From Larkinella knui (GTDB lineage: Bacteria; Bacteroidota; Bacteroidia; Cytophagales; Spirosomataceae), in assembly GCF_003858645.1 (NCBI RefSeq), contig NZ_RQJP01000001.1, positions 2,079,487 through 2,143,486 of the forward strand: 64,000 nucleotides of DNA, written 5' to 3'. The position numbers and the translations under genes are program-made. Positions 25,991-34,281 of this stretch are shown piece after piece. Each line of letters begins with the position of its first letter. Position 1 is the first letter of the stretch. The notes beneath the pieces are model-generated. The model searched no databases. It saw only the letters and a program-made list of their open reading frames with translations, and had not been told where the DNA came from.

Positions 25991-25992
25991 GG
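25955..25992 (+). terminator. Intrinsic terminator
   Basis: AAACAAACCCGG (25955-25966) and CCGGGTTTGTTT (25977-25988) form a perfect 12-bp stem with a 10-base loop, running straight into a T-run on the plus strand. Confidence 0.8.
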
Positions 25993-26156
25993 AGGTTGGC
26001 TGACTTTATAGTAGTAACCAGCGGTTTGATTGACTCATCGATTAATTGACCCACCCTGGAATGCGCTGAGCGAAAACGTTCTTCCAGGTTTTGCCTCCCC
26101 CAGTTCAAATTCAGCCTACCCCGATTTGGCTTTACGATCGTTTTAGCTCCTGATAA

Positions 26157-26396
26157 TCAGCCTAATGGCTTTACCTCGTTTGATGAATCCCGTTTACCTT
26201 CGTACACCTCTTTCAAAAACAGGGCCGTCGACCCCGAAAAAGACATGATCGCGTACTGCGTAGCCGTATAGCCCTGCTTTCCTTTTGTCTTGGCAAGCTC
26301 CACCATGGCCGCCCGCTTCGATTCCAGGTGCTCATTGAGCCAGTAAACCATCTGCCGGTAGGCTTCATTGAACTCCTTTTCTTCTTCCGGATTCAT
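26157..26396 (-). CDS. Small hypothetical protein, 79 residues
   Basis: A charged, mostly helical 79-residue protein (EEEKEFNEAYRQMVYWLNEH, KRAAMVELAKTKGKQGYTA, ALFLKEVYEGKRD). No signal peptide, membrane span or known motif. It lies just downstream, in the direction of transcription, of the tRNA-Arg gene on the same strand, at the edge of the accessory zone. Function unknown. Confidence 0.5.
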   Translation of the reverse strand: MNPEEEKEFNEAYRQMVYWLNEHLESKRAAMVELAKTKGKQGYTATQYAIMSFSGSTALFLKEVYEGKRDSSNEVKPLG

Positions 26397-26515
26397 TACT
26401 CAAATGGACAAGTCGGTTTGTACCAGAAATGGCAATAGGCGGGATAGGGATCTAAATCGGGTCGTAAATAAAATAGCCACCCTTAAAAAGAGAGGCTATC
26501 TAACTGTAAATCAGG

Positions 26516-26589
26516 TGATCCCGTTTGGATTCGAACCAAAGACCGTCTGATTAGAAATCAGATGCTCTATCCAACTGAGCTACGGGACC
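26516..26589 (-). tRNA. tRNA-Arg (anticodon UCU)
   Basis: The minus strand folds as a full cloverleaf: acceptor GGTCCCG pairs with CGGGATC, the D arm is AGCTCAGTTGGATAGAGC, the anticodon stem TCTGA/TCAGA encloses TTTCTAA with anticodon TCT, and the T arm contains GGTTCGAATCC. CCA is not encoded. The gene borders the left side of the gene-poor accessory zone. Confidence 0.95.
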
Positions 26590-26817
26590 AAAAACTAAAG
26601 TCAGTAAATACGGGCGGTAAAAAATTAACTGAGTTCTGTTACCGGTTATTCAAAAACTTTATTTTTTGACGAAAAGCCGGAATCAGCCCTTCCGCAACCA
26701 GAACGACTGGTGCCCAAAAGTACAGCAATAGCCGCAATTCCACAAGAAAACACACCGCCGAATTATTCGTAGCCTGCTTCCTGGTTTCTACGTCAGGCTC
26801 GAAAACATTGGTCACGG

Positions 26818-27285
26818 CTAGGCAGCAACGGACGCCTGCTTCAAAGTCGCGATGTCAATTTTATCCATTTTCAGAAGGGCCTGCATAACCCGTTGCGACT
26901 TAACCGGGTCCTTGTCATACAACAATTCGCCCAAAGTTGAAGGCACAATCTGCCACGACAACCCGTATTTGTCTTTCAACCAGCCACACCTCGACTTCTG
27001 GCCTCCTTCCGAAAGCTTTTCCCAGAATTCGTCCACTTCCTCCTGCGTTTCACAGCTTACAAACAACGAAATCGCTTCATTGAACGTAAATTGCGGACCG
27101 GCATTTAACGTCATGAACTTTTGCCCCTCGAGCTGGAACGTCCCACTCATAACCGCCCCGTCGGCACCCATGCGGTTCAGACTCAGTATTTCTGAATTTT
27201 TAAAGATGGAAACGTAAAAATTCATAGCTTCTTCGGCCTGCCCGTTAAACCACAGGAAGGGGGTGATTTTTGACTGGATTTTCAT
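26818..27285 (-). CDS. PhnB-like VOC-family protein
   Basis: A 155-residue protein of the PhnB/3-demethylubiquinone methyltransferase-like branch of the vicinal oxygen chelate superfamily. The opening KITPFLWFNGQAEEAMNFYV, the metal-site region GTFQLEGQKFMTLNAGP and the ending GWLKDKYGLSWQIVP are typical. The start at 27285 gives the family N terminus; in-frame ATGs up to 27333 are less likely. An exact TACCTTTG promoter box lies 109 bases upstream. Members are often of unknown function or act in resistance and isomerisation reactions; the substrate here is unknown. Confidence 0.8.
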   Translation of the reverse strand: MKIQSKITPFLWFNGQAEEAMNFYVSIFKNSEILSLNRMGADGAVMSGTFQLEGQKFMTLNAGPQFTFNEAISLFVSCETQEEVDEFWEKLSEGGQKSRCGWLKDKYGLSWQIVPSTLGELLYDKDPVKSQRVMQALLKMDKIDIATLKQASVAA

Positions 27286-27394
27286 GATTGTGTATTTATT
27301 GTTTGCTTGATCCATTTTCAATCCGCCTGCCAATCAAAACCGGGTGCCTCGTAAAGGGCGCCATTCGGATGGAGGCATTAGGGTTCACTTTCAA

Positions 27395-27402
27395 CAAAGG
27401 TA
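27395..27402 (-). promoter_or_regulatory. Bacteroidota -7 promoter box TACCTTTG
   Basis: An exact TAnnTTTG match on the minus strand, 109 bases upstream of the VOC-protein start, leaving a fairly long untranslated leader. Confidence 0.4.
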
Positions 27403-27508
27403 GGCTCCTGAGTAGCAAGAAGAAGGGTGTAAACACGACAATCTAAAGGGTCGATTGCGCCATCTTTTTAATCATTTTTCCCCAATGAACGGGAATCGAT
27501 TTTCAGGT

Positions 27509-27838
27509 TCAATGTCCTGCCATTTTAGAAAATAGGTTCATCACCAACACGCCGACGATGATGAGGACCATGCCAATGATCGCTGGCACATCCGGAACCT
27601 GTTTAAACAGAAAAATGCCCACCAAAGCGGTCAAAACAATCCCGACTCCTGACCATACGGCATACACCAATCCAATCGGCAAAGACCGCAGCGCCAAGCT
27701 TAATAAGTAGAAAGAGGTTAAATAGCCCACGATTGTAATCAGGCTGGGCAGCAATTTGGTAAACTGCTGCGAAGCATTCAGGGCACTGGTTGCCACGACT
27801 TCGGCCACAATGGCTGCCAACAAAAAAAGGTATTTCAT
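27509..27838 (-). CDS. Small multidrug resistance (SMR) family transporter
   Basis: A 109-residue protein with four predicted membrane helices and the SMR hallmark glutamate in helix 1 (LLAAIVAEVVATSALNASQ), YAVWSGVGIVLTALVG in helix 3 and a hydrophobic helix 4. SMR proteins work as antiparallel dimers that exchange protons for quaternary cations, guanidinium or polyamines. The sequence reads more like the EmrE/QacE/SugE group than a paired subunit; no second SMR gene is adjacent. It is probably transcribed alone. Confidence 0.9.
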   Translation of the reverse strand: MKYLFLLAAIVAEVVATSALNASQQFTKLLPSLITIVGYLTSFYLLSLALRSLPIGLVYAVWSGVGIVLTALVGIFLFKQVPDVPAIIGMVLIIVGVLVMNLFSKMAGH

Positions 27839-28550
27839 GAGTGGGTTCGGTGCCTCTTTCGCCCAAAACAGGCTATCTAAACAATACTAAACTTGCTATC
27901 CCGTATCCTATTCAAATTTAACTTACTGCTTTGTTCGTCTGCGAGAAGGAACGGATAGGCAATCGGGAAATAAGGTACACATTTAATTTTGGTTTTAAGG
28001 ATTCGATCCATTTGCCTGGTTAACTAAGTATAGTAACTTAGGTTTCGCTGAAAAAACAGAAGCGAAGCCCCCGTATAAGGGAAAGCTGCCAAATCGTAAT
28101 TCCGAGCCACAAACGCCACTGACGACCCGCATGGTTGAAGGCGCGTCCTCTGTGTTCCGGAAAGTCAGGAAACAGCCTGCCGGTTGTGCAACCCCGAAAA
28201 CGAGGTTATGACCCATCTGGATGCGGGCCTGGATCATCCGGCATTTCGGCAGCGTGTTCATGCTCGATGACGACCTCAAGGCGTTCCGGCGGCTGTATAC
28301 CCAGCCCGAAGATTCACTGTAACGAGGATTATTGGATCAGTTGCCTAAATGCCTATGAATACCGGCTGATCTGAAAGGATACGTTTGTGAATGCGGGAGG
28401 ATTGGCGGAGTTTCGGAGCATCTATGCGGAAGAAAAAGATTTTGCGTACTTGCAGGGGGCATTTAGCAAAGATTTAGTTACGTTGAAAAAGGTGGGAGTA
28501 AAGGGTAAACTGAAGCATCAGTATCAAAAGACTATAAAACTACCTTTTTG
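27839..28550. other. Gene-poor stretch with short ORF remnants
   Basis: No full gene is recognised. On the plus strand there are two short open frames with protein-like composition: 28221-28322 (FGSVFMLDDDLKAFRRLY) and 28387-28551, described separately. The rest is open in several frames without a family match and could be decayed coding sequence. Confidence 0.4.
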
Positions 28551-28551
28551 A
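28387..28551 (+). CDS. Short ORF, 54 residues, possible gene remnant
   Basis: A GTG-initiated ORF reading GGLAEFRSIYAEEKDFAYLQ and ending LKHQYQKTIKLPF. It has a protein-like helical composition and stops exactly where a perfect inverted repeat begins, as a transcribed gene would. There is an in-frame stop five codons before the GTG. No family is recognised; it could be the tail of a decayed gene. Confidence 0.3.
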   Translation: MNAGGLAEFRSIYAEEKDFAYLQGAFSKDLVTLKKVGVKGKLKHQYQKTIKLPF

Positions 28552-28599
28552 CAATAATACTGATACAAAATTCATGAAACCTCACATCAGTATTATTGT
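28551..28599. terminator. Perfect 14-bp inverted repeat, likely bidirectional terminator
   Basis: ACAATAATACTGAT (28551-28564) and ATCAGTATTATTGT (28586-28599) are exact reverse complements with a 21-base loop. It lies between a plus-strand ORF end and the end of the minus-strand ATPase operon at 28603. The stem is AT-rich. Confidence 0.55.
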
Positions 28600-28602
28600 A
28601 AA

Positions 28603-28935
28603 TCAGTTCGGTAGCTTAGAATTATAGAAAGACAATAATTGAATTATCTCATCATATCTTTGCTTATTCCTTGCATATAAAAAATTGGGATCATTATCAA
28701 AGTAATCAGTTATTTCAGGAAATACAGCGGCTAAATCCTTGAAGGCATTCATAGCTTGGCTAGACAAATGTTCATTGTAGAATTCTAAACTTTGAAAAAA
28801 GCCAGCGTTACGTTCCATTCTTGCTCTCATGACTGGATCAGATGTGTTATACTCCTCCGGTAAAATTAAAGGTTTTCCAATGCTTTCGCTTTGTCTCCTT
28901 AATTCTGTTAAGATTGCTTCAATCCTTTCTTTCAT
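28603..28935 (-). CDS. Small partner protein of the ATPase-TOPRIM gene
   Basis: A 110-residue acidic, helical protein (MKERIEAILTELRRQSESIG, RARMERNAGFFQSLEFYN, YARNKQRYDEIIQLLSFYN). The ATG at 28935 is 20 bases after the ATPase stop; a TTG at 28959 would instead overlap that stop by three bases. No HNH, helicase or DNA-binding motif is visible, so it is not the usual second gene of Gabija or Septu. It ends just before a terminator hairpin. It probably acts with the ATPase as an inhibitor, sensor or structural subunit; this is inference from the operon. Confidence 0.6.
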   Translation of the reverse strand: MKERIEAILTELRRQSESIGKPLILPEEYNTSDPVMRARMERNAGFFQSLEFYNEHLSSQAMNAFKDLAAVFPEITDYFDNDPNFLYARNKQRYDEIIQLLSFYNSKLPN

Positions 28936-28955
28936 TTCATTTTTTAAGTTTAAAA

Positions 28956-30773
28956 TCAATTTTCATCATTGCTTAACATTTGAATTAATCCAAATATTTC
29001 AGTTGGTATTAATTCTGGATATTCTTCATAAATTATACAAACAATTTGAAGGATAACACCGCCAATTTTATTGAATCTTTTTAGTTCTGGATAAACTTCT
29101 ACCAATCTGTCTGCCATTTGATGTCCATTAATTTCAAGAAAACTTTTTGGTAGATAAACAGACATACCTCCGTAGTAAGATACTTCTACAAAATCTTTTA
29201 ATTGAATCTTACTTTCAATATTTGTTAAGTCTCTTAGAATATTATCTACAATGCTTTGCAACATTGCTTTATCTTTATAAATGTCTCTTATTTTTATCTC
29301 ATCATCAATTCCAAAAAAGTTCTTCTTTTTTATATTCCCTATTAATAATAAGAGCCCCAAAGCTGTTGGATCTAAAAGAAAATTCTCTATATTATATCTG
29401 CTCCCATCCCCAGGGACAAATATTTTCCCCTCTCTATCAGTACTGTTTTCTAAATCCCAATCTATAACACCGTATATAGCCGTATTTCCATGTGATCTTA
29501 ACAAATTGACTATTAATCTAACTTGATCGCAATTTCCAGTGTTATTTTTGACAGGCCCAGAGGATACAAAATTCAAAGAATATTCGGAATCTATTTTTTC
29601 TTTTATTATTCTATAGATTTCATTAAAGCACATTGCATCATTATCGCTTTCAACAAATACTTGTCTTCGCTTTTCAGAATTAACACCCAAAGTAGGGATT
29701 CCTTTGGTAAGTGTATTCAAAATTTGCTGTTTCTTTATATGAACGATCCTTGGCTCCTCCTGTTTTCTCATGACAAATAAGTTTTCTTCAGGAGTCATTG
29801 CAACCGTTGACGGAGAATGAGTAGTCATTATCACAGCTATTCCTAGTTTATCAACAAATATATCTTTGATAACCCTAAGTAACTCCTTAGTCATGGAAGG
29901 GTGCAAAGGCGCATCTGGCTCATCTAGTAGAAGTAAGTCCGTAAATTTTTCATCATTTGATGCTAACTTAGTATTGTTAATATTGTATAATGCCAGTGCA
30001 AGAGACATTAATATTTTTTCCCCTGATGAAAGTTGATTAAAATCAACTTTACTTTTGTTTATTTTATGTATAAGTCGTAATCTATATGAGCCCCCTCGTT
30101 TGTAGTTTTCAGGAATTTGAAGAAAATAATCAAGATTTGCTATATCCAATAATTCTTGAAGAAGTTCCCATGGCTTTGGTCCATTGAGTTTAATAAAATT
30201 TTCTTCGCTGAAATATGGCTTATTTATACCTTTTACATTTGTTAGATATTCGTTGAAATGATTCTCTTCAAGTTTATCATTATATCTTTTAAATATTTTC
30301 GAAAACTGTTGATGAAAAAATTCTTGATTCTCAATCAAATTAACTGGATAATATTGATATATAATATTTTCATCTAGTTCATACAAACTAATCCCTGAAT
30401 TTTGGATAACTTCTCTAATTATACGAACATAGTTACTATGACTTAAAAAATTTGATAAATTTTCAATTGTAACTTCACTATTTCCATTCAATACAGACTT
30501 TAAAGCACTGTATAATTGTGCTACTTCAGATTGTATATTATCACTTGATTCGGCAGTAGCGTCATTAGGAGAAAGAGATGCGGTACTATAGTATTTGAAT
30601 TTACTTAATCTAATGCCATCGTATTCAACTATCGCCAAATTTTCTGATATCGCTTTTAAAAAATGGCTCTTCCCACTTCCGTTAAATCCGGTTAATACAG
30701 TAAACTTATTCAACAAAAATTTAAAAGGGGGTTTAATGGAGTTATATGGTCTTAGAATTTCTATTGATAGCAT
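28956..30773 (-). CDS. ABC-type ATPase fused to TOPRIM/DUF4435-like domain (defence-type)
   Basis: A 605-residue protein combining an ABC/SMC-type ATPase with a C-terminal TOPRIM-like nuclease domain, the layout of OLD, GajA and fused PARIS proteins. Walker A is GFNGSGKS (29-36), the signature LSSGEK (248-253), Walker B LLLLDEPDAP with D284/E285, and the switch His is H319 in TTHSPS. The second part has VFVESDND with E375, VIDWD with D438 and D440, and RYNIENFLL with E463, which fit the acidic residues of TOPRIM/DUF4435. It and its small partner are strikingly AT-rich beside neighbours, suggesting transfer. No close named system fits both genes, so the subtype is open. Confidence 0.8.
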   Translation of the reverse strand: MLSIEILRPYNSIKPPFKFLLNKFTVLTGFNGSGKSHFLKAISENLAIVEYDGIRLSKFKYYSTASLSPNDATAESSDNIQSEVAQLYSALKSVLNGNSEVTIENLSNFLSHSNYVRIIREVIQNSGISLYELDENIIYQYYPVNLIENQEFFHQQFSKIFKRYNDKLEENHFNEYLTNVKGINKPYFSEENFIKLNGPKPWELLQELLDIANLDYFLQIPENYKRGGSYRLRLIHKINKSKVDFNQLSSGEKILMSLALALYNINNTKLASNDEKFTDLLLLDEPDAPLHPSMTKELLRVIKDIFVDKLGIAVIMTTHSPSTVAMTPEENLFVMRKQEEPRIVHIKKQQILNTLTKGIPTLGVNSEKRRQVFVESDNDAMCFNEIYRIIKEKIDSEYSLNFVSSGPVKNNTGNCDQVRLIVNLLRSHGNTAIYGVIDWDLENSTDREGKIFVPGDGSRYNIENFLLDPTALGLLLLIGNIKKKNFFGIDDEIKIRDIYKDKAMLQSIVDNILRDLTNIESKIQLKDFVEVSYYGGMSVYLPKSFLEINGHQMADRLVEVYPELKRFNKIGGVILQIVCIIYEEYPELIPTEIFGLIQMLSNDEN

Positions 30774-31330
30774 CGAAGTAGGTTTATTGGTATCTATTAG
30801 ATTAACACAAAAATTCTACTCTAATATACTATTTTCGAGATACTTACGTACATTATTTTTAACAAAATATTTCGGAATAAAGCTTTTTTAATCCGTTCTG
30901 TGGAGAGAATTTACAGGGGAAGCTAAACAAATAATCTCCTGTATATCAACACAAAACGACCCATTTTCCCGCCATAATTTAGCACGACTTATGGCCACCA
31001 CCGGCAAAACCGAGAAAGAGTATTACGAATAGGCCAGCGAGGTGGGCCGTCGAATGAACATCAACACTTTAATAAAATGGTGTGCACCAAACTCGGTCTA
31101 TACACCGTCGCCCACCTGGCCCTGATCCCCACGATCTTGAGCGAGTCCATCCTTTCCACAATTTACAAACCCATGACGTTGTAGGAGGTATATAAAATGT
31201 TACACTATCTTGTGCTGGAGAGTGCGATTTGAAAGCTACAAATCGGCAAATTTATTGATGCTCTGCGTGAGATAGTCCGCGGGACCCAGTCTGCGAGACC
31301 CGGTCCGGTTGACCTGCTCGTCAGGGTGAC
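30774..31330. other. Gene-poor stretch upstream of the defence-type operon
   Basis: It should hold the promoter of the ATPase operon (AT-rich, no exact -7 box seen). A plus-strand fragment at 31056-31184 resembles the end of a LuxR-type helix-turn-helix. Nothing else is recognised. Confidence 0.4.
31056..31184 (+). pseudogene. Possible remnant of a LuxR-type DNA-binding domain
   Basis: The frame reads EHQHFNKMVCTKLGLYTVAH followed by LALIPTIL, which resembles the recognition helix and last helix of LuxR/NarL regulators (HRKNIMQKLG..TVAELVRYA). The frame upstream is closed by a stop and the expected first helices are in a different frame, so the gene, if it was one, is broken. Confidence 0.25.
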
Positions 31331-32179
31331 TTAGCTATTGGTGTTGATCACTTCGTACCGGGCGCGTACAAACATATATATACCGTAGCAAAACAAGCCC
31401 AGTGCTACGGCGCCCAGCAGAAACGAGCCGTAACTGACTTTCTCCAGAAAAGCGAAAGCACTGCTACTGCCTCCAACTTCGCTGGCATTAGACTCCATGG
31501 CGGCTTTGATAAATAAGTATCCGATCAGCCCCCAGACGATTCCCCGCGCGATATAACCAATTTTCCCGGATCGGATGATCATCTCCTTCAGTTCCGTTTT
31601 GATGGAGGAGGTCTGGACATTCTTCAGGTATTTACCAGACCAGGCCCGGTAAATTTGGTACAACCCGATGCCAATGATACACAGGCCAATCAGGCCGACG
31701 AGCCATTGGCCATACGGTTTTTGCAGAATTTCCCGAACGAGGGTCTGGCGCGAATTACCCCCGCCCTGACTACCCCGGCTACCCAGTACCATCCGGAAAG
31801 AACCATACGCCAGGAATCCATAGACCAATCCGCTGAAGGCATACCCTACCCGGCGACCGATGCCTTTGGCGTCGGTCCCTTTGTGCTCGTTATCGAGAAA
31901 CGCCTGCGTTAGCCGCCAGAGGGCGTAGCAGACCAGACCTACGGCCACCAGTGCCAGCAAAATCTGCCCAAACGGTTGATCCAGTATAAATCGAAAGACG
32001 CCCTGTTTGTTGACATTCCGTTCCGTACTGCCGCCGATTTCAAAAGCAGCCATAAACGCCAGTATACCAACCAGGCAGTACACAACTCCTTTGGCCACCA
32101 GACCAAGCCTGGCAAAACGCTTCACCCATTGAGGCTGGGTCGAGGGTATGTGGGAGGAGATGCTGGATAAGTTCATCAT
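31331..32179 (-). CDS. DUF1206 integral membrane protein
   Basis: A 282-residue protein with six predicted membrane helices arranged as three similar two-helix units, each beginning with an arginine/glycine motif: RFARLGLVAKGVVYCLVG, RRVGYAFSGLVYGFLAYG and GKIGYIARGIVWGLIGYLF. This threefold repeat is the hallmark of DUF1206. Function is unknown. It has no operon partner on its strand; a 17-base palindrome (TGTTCCG, 3-base centre, CGGAACA at 32261-32277) lies upstream of its start and could be an operator. Confidence 0.88.
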   Translation of the reverse strand: MMNLSSISSHIPSTQPQWVKRFARLGLVAKGVVYCLVGILAFMAAFEIGGSTERNVNKQGVFRFILDQPFGQILLALVAVGLVCYALWRLTQAFLDNEHKGTDAKGIGRRVGYAFSGLVYGFLAYGSFRMVLGSRGSQGGGNSRQTLVREILQKPYGQWLVGLIGLCIIGIGLYQIYRAWSGKYLKNVQTSSIKTELKEMIIRSGKIGYIARGIVWGLIGYLFIKAAMESNASEVGGSSSAFAFLEKVSYGSFLLGAVALGLFCYGIYMFVRARYEVINTNS

Positions 32180-32358
32180 CTAAATCGTTTTGGGTAAGTT
32201 GCTTTCCGTCTAATCGGTCTTCCGTAAATAACATAATTGATTTAACTACTAAATGTTTTATGTTCCGCTGCGGAACAAGCCGATGACGGAAGAAGTACGG
32301 TGATGAAAGCCATGAGATTTGACGTTTAGTGATCACTCTAAATTGTTTGGCAGGAACA

Positions 32359-32703
32359 ATGAATACCGTCCTGGTAATGCGCAAGGACGCCGAGACGTTC
32401 CGGCAGTCGGCCGACTGGAATGGCGATCTGCGCGAAGAGTTCAATTCGGTGCTGGCCGACAAACGCACCCGCCGGTTTCAGAAGATGAGTATTGGGCAGG
32501 TCATGGCGGTTTTGAAATACTTCGAGTGGATGAACAAGCGGTTTTATAAAGCCTATCAGGACGTGTATGACAGCGACGAGCCGGACGAGCAGCCCCTGTA
32601 CAAAAACGGGGAAAGGATTTTAACGTCCCTGATGGACATTGCCAAACTGAGTGTTTTCGGCAACTTTGATCAGGTTTGCAAACAGAATGTACACACCGTC
32701 TGA
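32359..32703 (+). CDS. Hypothetical protein, 114 residues
   Basis: A soluble charged protein starting MNTVLVMRKDAETFRQSADW, with a helical middle (GQVMAVLKYFEWMNKRFYKA) and an acidic segment (VYDSDEPDEQP). GC content and codon use resemble the core genome more than the AT-rich defence operon. No domain is recognised. The ATG at 32359 is preferred to one at 32329 because of spacing from the DUF1206 upstream region. Function unknown. Confidence 0.5.
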   Translation: MNTVLVMRKDAETFRQSADWNGDLREEFNSVLADKRTRRFQKMSIGQVMAVLKYFEWMNKRFYKAYQDVYDSDEPDEQPLYKNGERILTSLMDIAKLSVFGNFDQVCKQNVHTV

Positions 32704-32886
32704 ATTTTTATGCGGGATAATAATTTGAAGATCAAACGCGAAAACAAACAAATGGAGGATTTGCGGTCAGAAGCCAAGTGAGGAGTTTGTATTTCTTATG
32801 ACTCGTTAGATAACTAGTTTTATGTTATTCGACCTATCAAAGAAAAGTGGGTTGTTTGCGGCCTAAGCCACGTTTTAACAATAATT

Positions 32887-33285
32887 TTATTCTCTCTCGT
32901 ACTTAATTGGTAACAGATCAAGTACTGGAGTCTTGAAAATGCCTGAATTATCTTCTAAGATCACTAAAGCATCAGTAGCATAGTCAGAGATTAGCTCCCG
33001 ACACATACCACAGGGAGCGACTATTTTTCCAGTGTGGTAAACGGCTACAATTGAATCAATATCACTGTCTCCTTGCGTAGCTGCCATTCCAATCGTAACT
33101 GCTTCTGCGCAGACGGCAATTCGGCCAATGTAAGCTTCTAAGTGGATTCCTTCAAAAACTTTTCCTGACTTGGTTCTAAGTACTGAGCTGACGGCGTGAA
33201 GGTCAGGTTTATACCGAAGGGCAATCAGATCGCGGGCTTTTTGAATTAGCTCCTGATCGCCATCATCAATGGGTAAACGGGTCAT
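32887..33285 (-). CDS. Cytidine deaminase-family protein, blasticidin-S-deaminase-like
   Basis: A 132-residue zinc-dependent deaminase. The zinc site is CAEAVTIG (Cys and catalytic Glu) and PCGMCRELISDYA (two Cys). Having Cys in CAE rather than His-Ala-Glu, and an ending LDLLPIKYERE like the ELLPSGY of blasticidin S deaminase, places it in the CDA/BSD tetrameric group. It may recycle cytidine, act on a modified nucleoside or detoxify a nucleoside antibiotic. It stands at the end of a run of unrelated small genes in the accessory zone, with the small membrane protein gene upstream on the same strand, 39 bases away. Confidence 0.85.
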   Translation of the reverse strand: MTRLPIDDGDQELIQKARDLIALRYKPDLHAVSSVLRTKSGKVFEGIHLEAYIGRIAVCAEAVTIGMAATQGDSDIDSIVAVYHTGKIVAPCGMCRELISDYATDALVILEDNSGIFKTPVLDLLPIKYERE

Positions 33286-33324
33286 TTCAAACTGTTATAA
33301 AGTGGCATTATGATAAATAGACGC

Positions 33325-33642
33325 TTAAAACTCCTGCTGGTTTTGCCTTTTTGAAGGCTTAAATGCCAGTCGGATAAAGGCGGCAGCTGTTGCCAAATCA
33401 ATAATACGCCAAATTTGCTGAGGCAAATGAATAGGCACCAATGGATTAAAGAGGAAGGCTACCATCAGTAAGCCAATCAACGCTACGACTGAGTCCCTTA
33501 CCTGTATAGCGGCATAGACTGCCACGCCACAAACTATGATGCGCAGAAAGGTAAAAAAGCCATAAGGCAAAGACAATGCGGCTAGAGTAGCTAAAAATAG
33601 CAAGATAGCCGCAGTTAAGAGAAGCGCTTTATAAATCTTCAT
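33325..33642 (-). CDS. Small membrane protein, DUF6804-like
   Basis: A 105-residue protein with about four hydrophobic segments (LLLTAAILLFLATLAALSL, LRIIVCGVAVYAAIQV, VALIGLLMVAFLFNPLVPI and a short last one), ending in a basic tail (FKPSKRQNQQEF). The pattern, including NPLVPIHLPQQIWRIID, fits the small DUF6804-type integral membrane family. Function unknown. It lies upstream of the deaminase gene on the same strand. Confidence 0.65.
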   Translation of the reverse strand: MKIYKALLLTAAILLFLATLAALSLPYGFFTFLRIIVCGVAVYAAIQVRDSVVALIGLLMVAFLFNPLVPIHLPQQIWRIIDLATAAAFIRLAFKPSKRQNQQEF

Positions 33643-33714
33643 ACGTGAAAAGAAATGACTATGCCTTGTATACCTAAAATTGTAAATTAATCACCTATAT
33701 GTTAACATAAAGCT

Positions 33715-34281
33715 ATGTTACGCCTAGCACTCACTGTTTTAATTGCGGTAATTCTGGCTCCCCCACTACTAGCCCAGCCTTGTGAGCAACTAATCAACAT
33801 CAGCCGTAAAGAGCGTAAAGTGCTGAAAGAATATATCCGCTTTTGTGAATCTAAAGGATTTTTGAAAGCAGATACGGGCATTATTATGCTTCATCTACGG
33901 ATTGATCCACTAGGCCAAACAGAATGGTACATTGGGGTGAGCTACAAAGATTATTACACTGAACGAAAACCACCAATTGGCTGGTCAACGGTTTTGGGCA
34001 AACCTATTCTTTGGTATAATGACTTGTTCTTACCGAATGATCCCAAGTTGACCAACGAAGAGCAAACCTGTTTAGCTCAAGTCGTGGGTACTCGAGTCAA
34101 CAAACGTCCGCCCCCTCCCCAACCGAGACCTATATTAGACATACATGGTCAACCCATGTTTTACAAAAATGGTCAGCCGATGATGACCAGTGGACGAACT
34201 ATCTATGGGGGTGGGTCTGGAGTTGACATGCATATTATCTTTAAAAAGGATGGCTCAGTTAGCAAGCTTATATCGGTCTGA
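33715..34281 (+). CDS. Secreted hypothetical protein, 188 residues
   Basis: A protein with a clean signal peptide (LALTVLIAVILAPPLLAQP) followed by a soluble domain of mixed structure (KEYIRFCESKGFLKADTG, LHLRIDPLGQTEWYIGVSYK) and a proline-rich linker (NKRPPPPQPRPILDIHGQ). Two cysteines could form a disulfide. No family is recognised. It is divergent from the DUF6804-like gene with a 72-base spacer. Likely periplasmic or exported. Confidence 0.65.
   Translation: MLRLALTVLIAVILAPPLLAQPCEQLINISRKERKVLKEYIRFCESKGFLKADTGIIMLHLRIDPLGQTEWYIGVSYKDYYTERKPPIGWSTVLGKPILWYNDLFLPNDPKLTNEEQTCLAQVVGTRVNKRPPPPQPRPILDIHGQPMFYKNGQPMMTSGRTIYGGGSGVDMHIIFKKDGSVSKLISV

Larger units (their letters stand above)
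25820..26156. other. Non-coding stretch with a promoter box and terminator
   Basis: No protein gene is seen. The stretch contains an exact -7 promoter box at 25905 and an intrinsic terminator at 25955-25990 on the plus strand; the remainder up to the small minus-strand gene at 26157 shows nothing. Confidence 0.5.

Noticed and set aside
27995-28279. 94-codon minus-strand open frame in the gene-poor stretch
   Set aside because: It has no recognised motif, overlaps other equally open frames and lacks a promoter or neighbour context.
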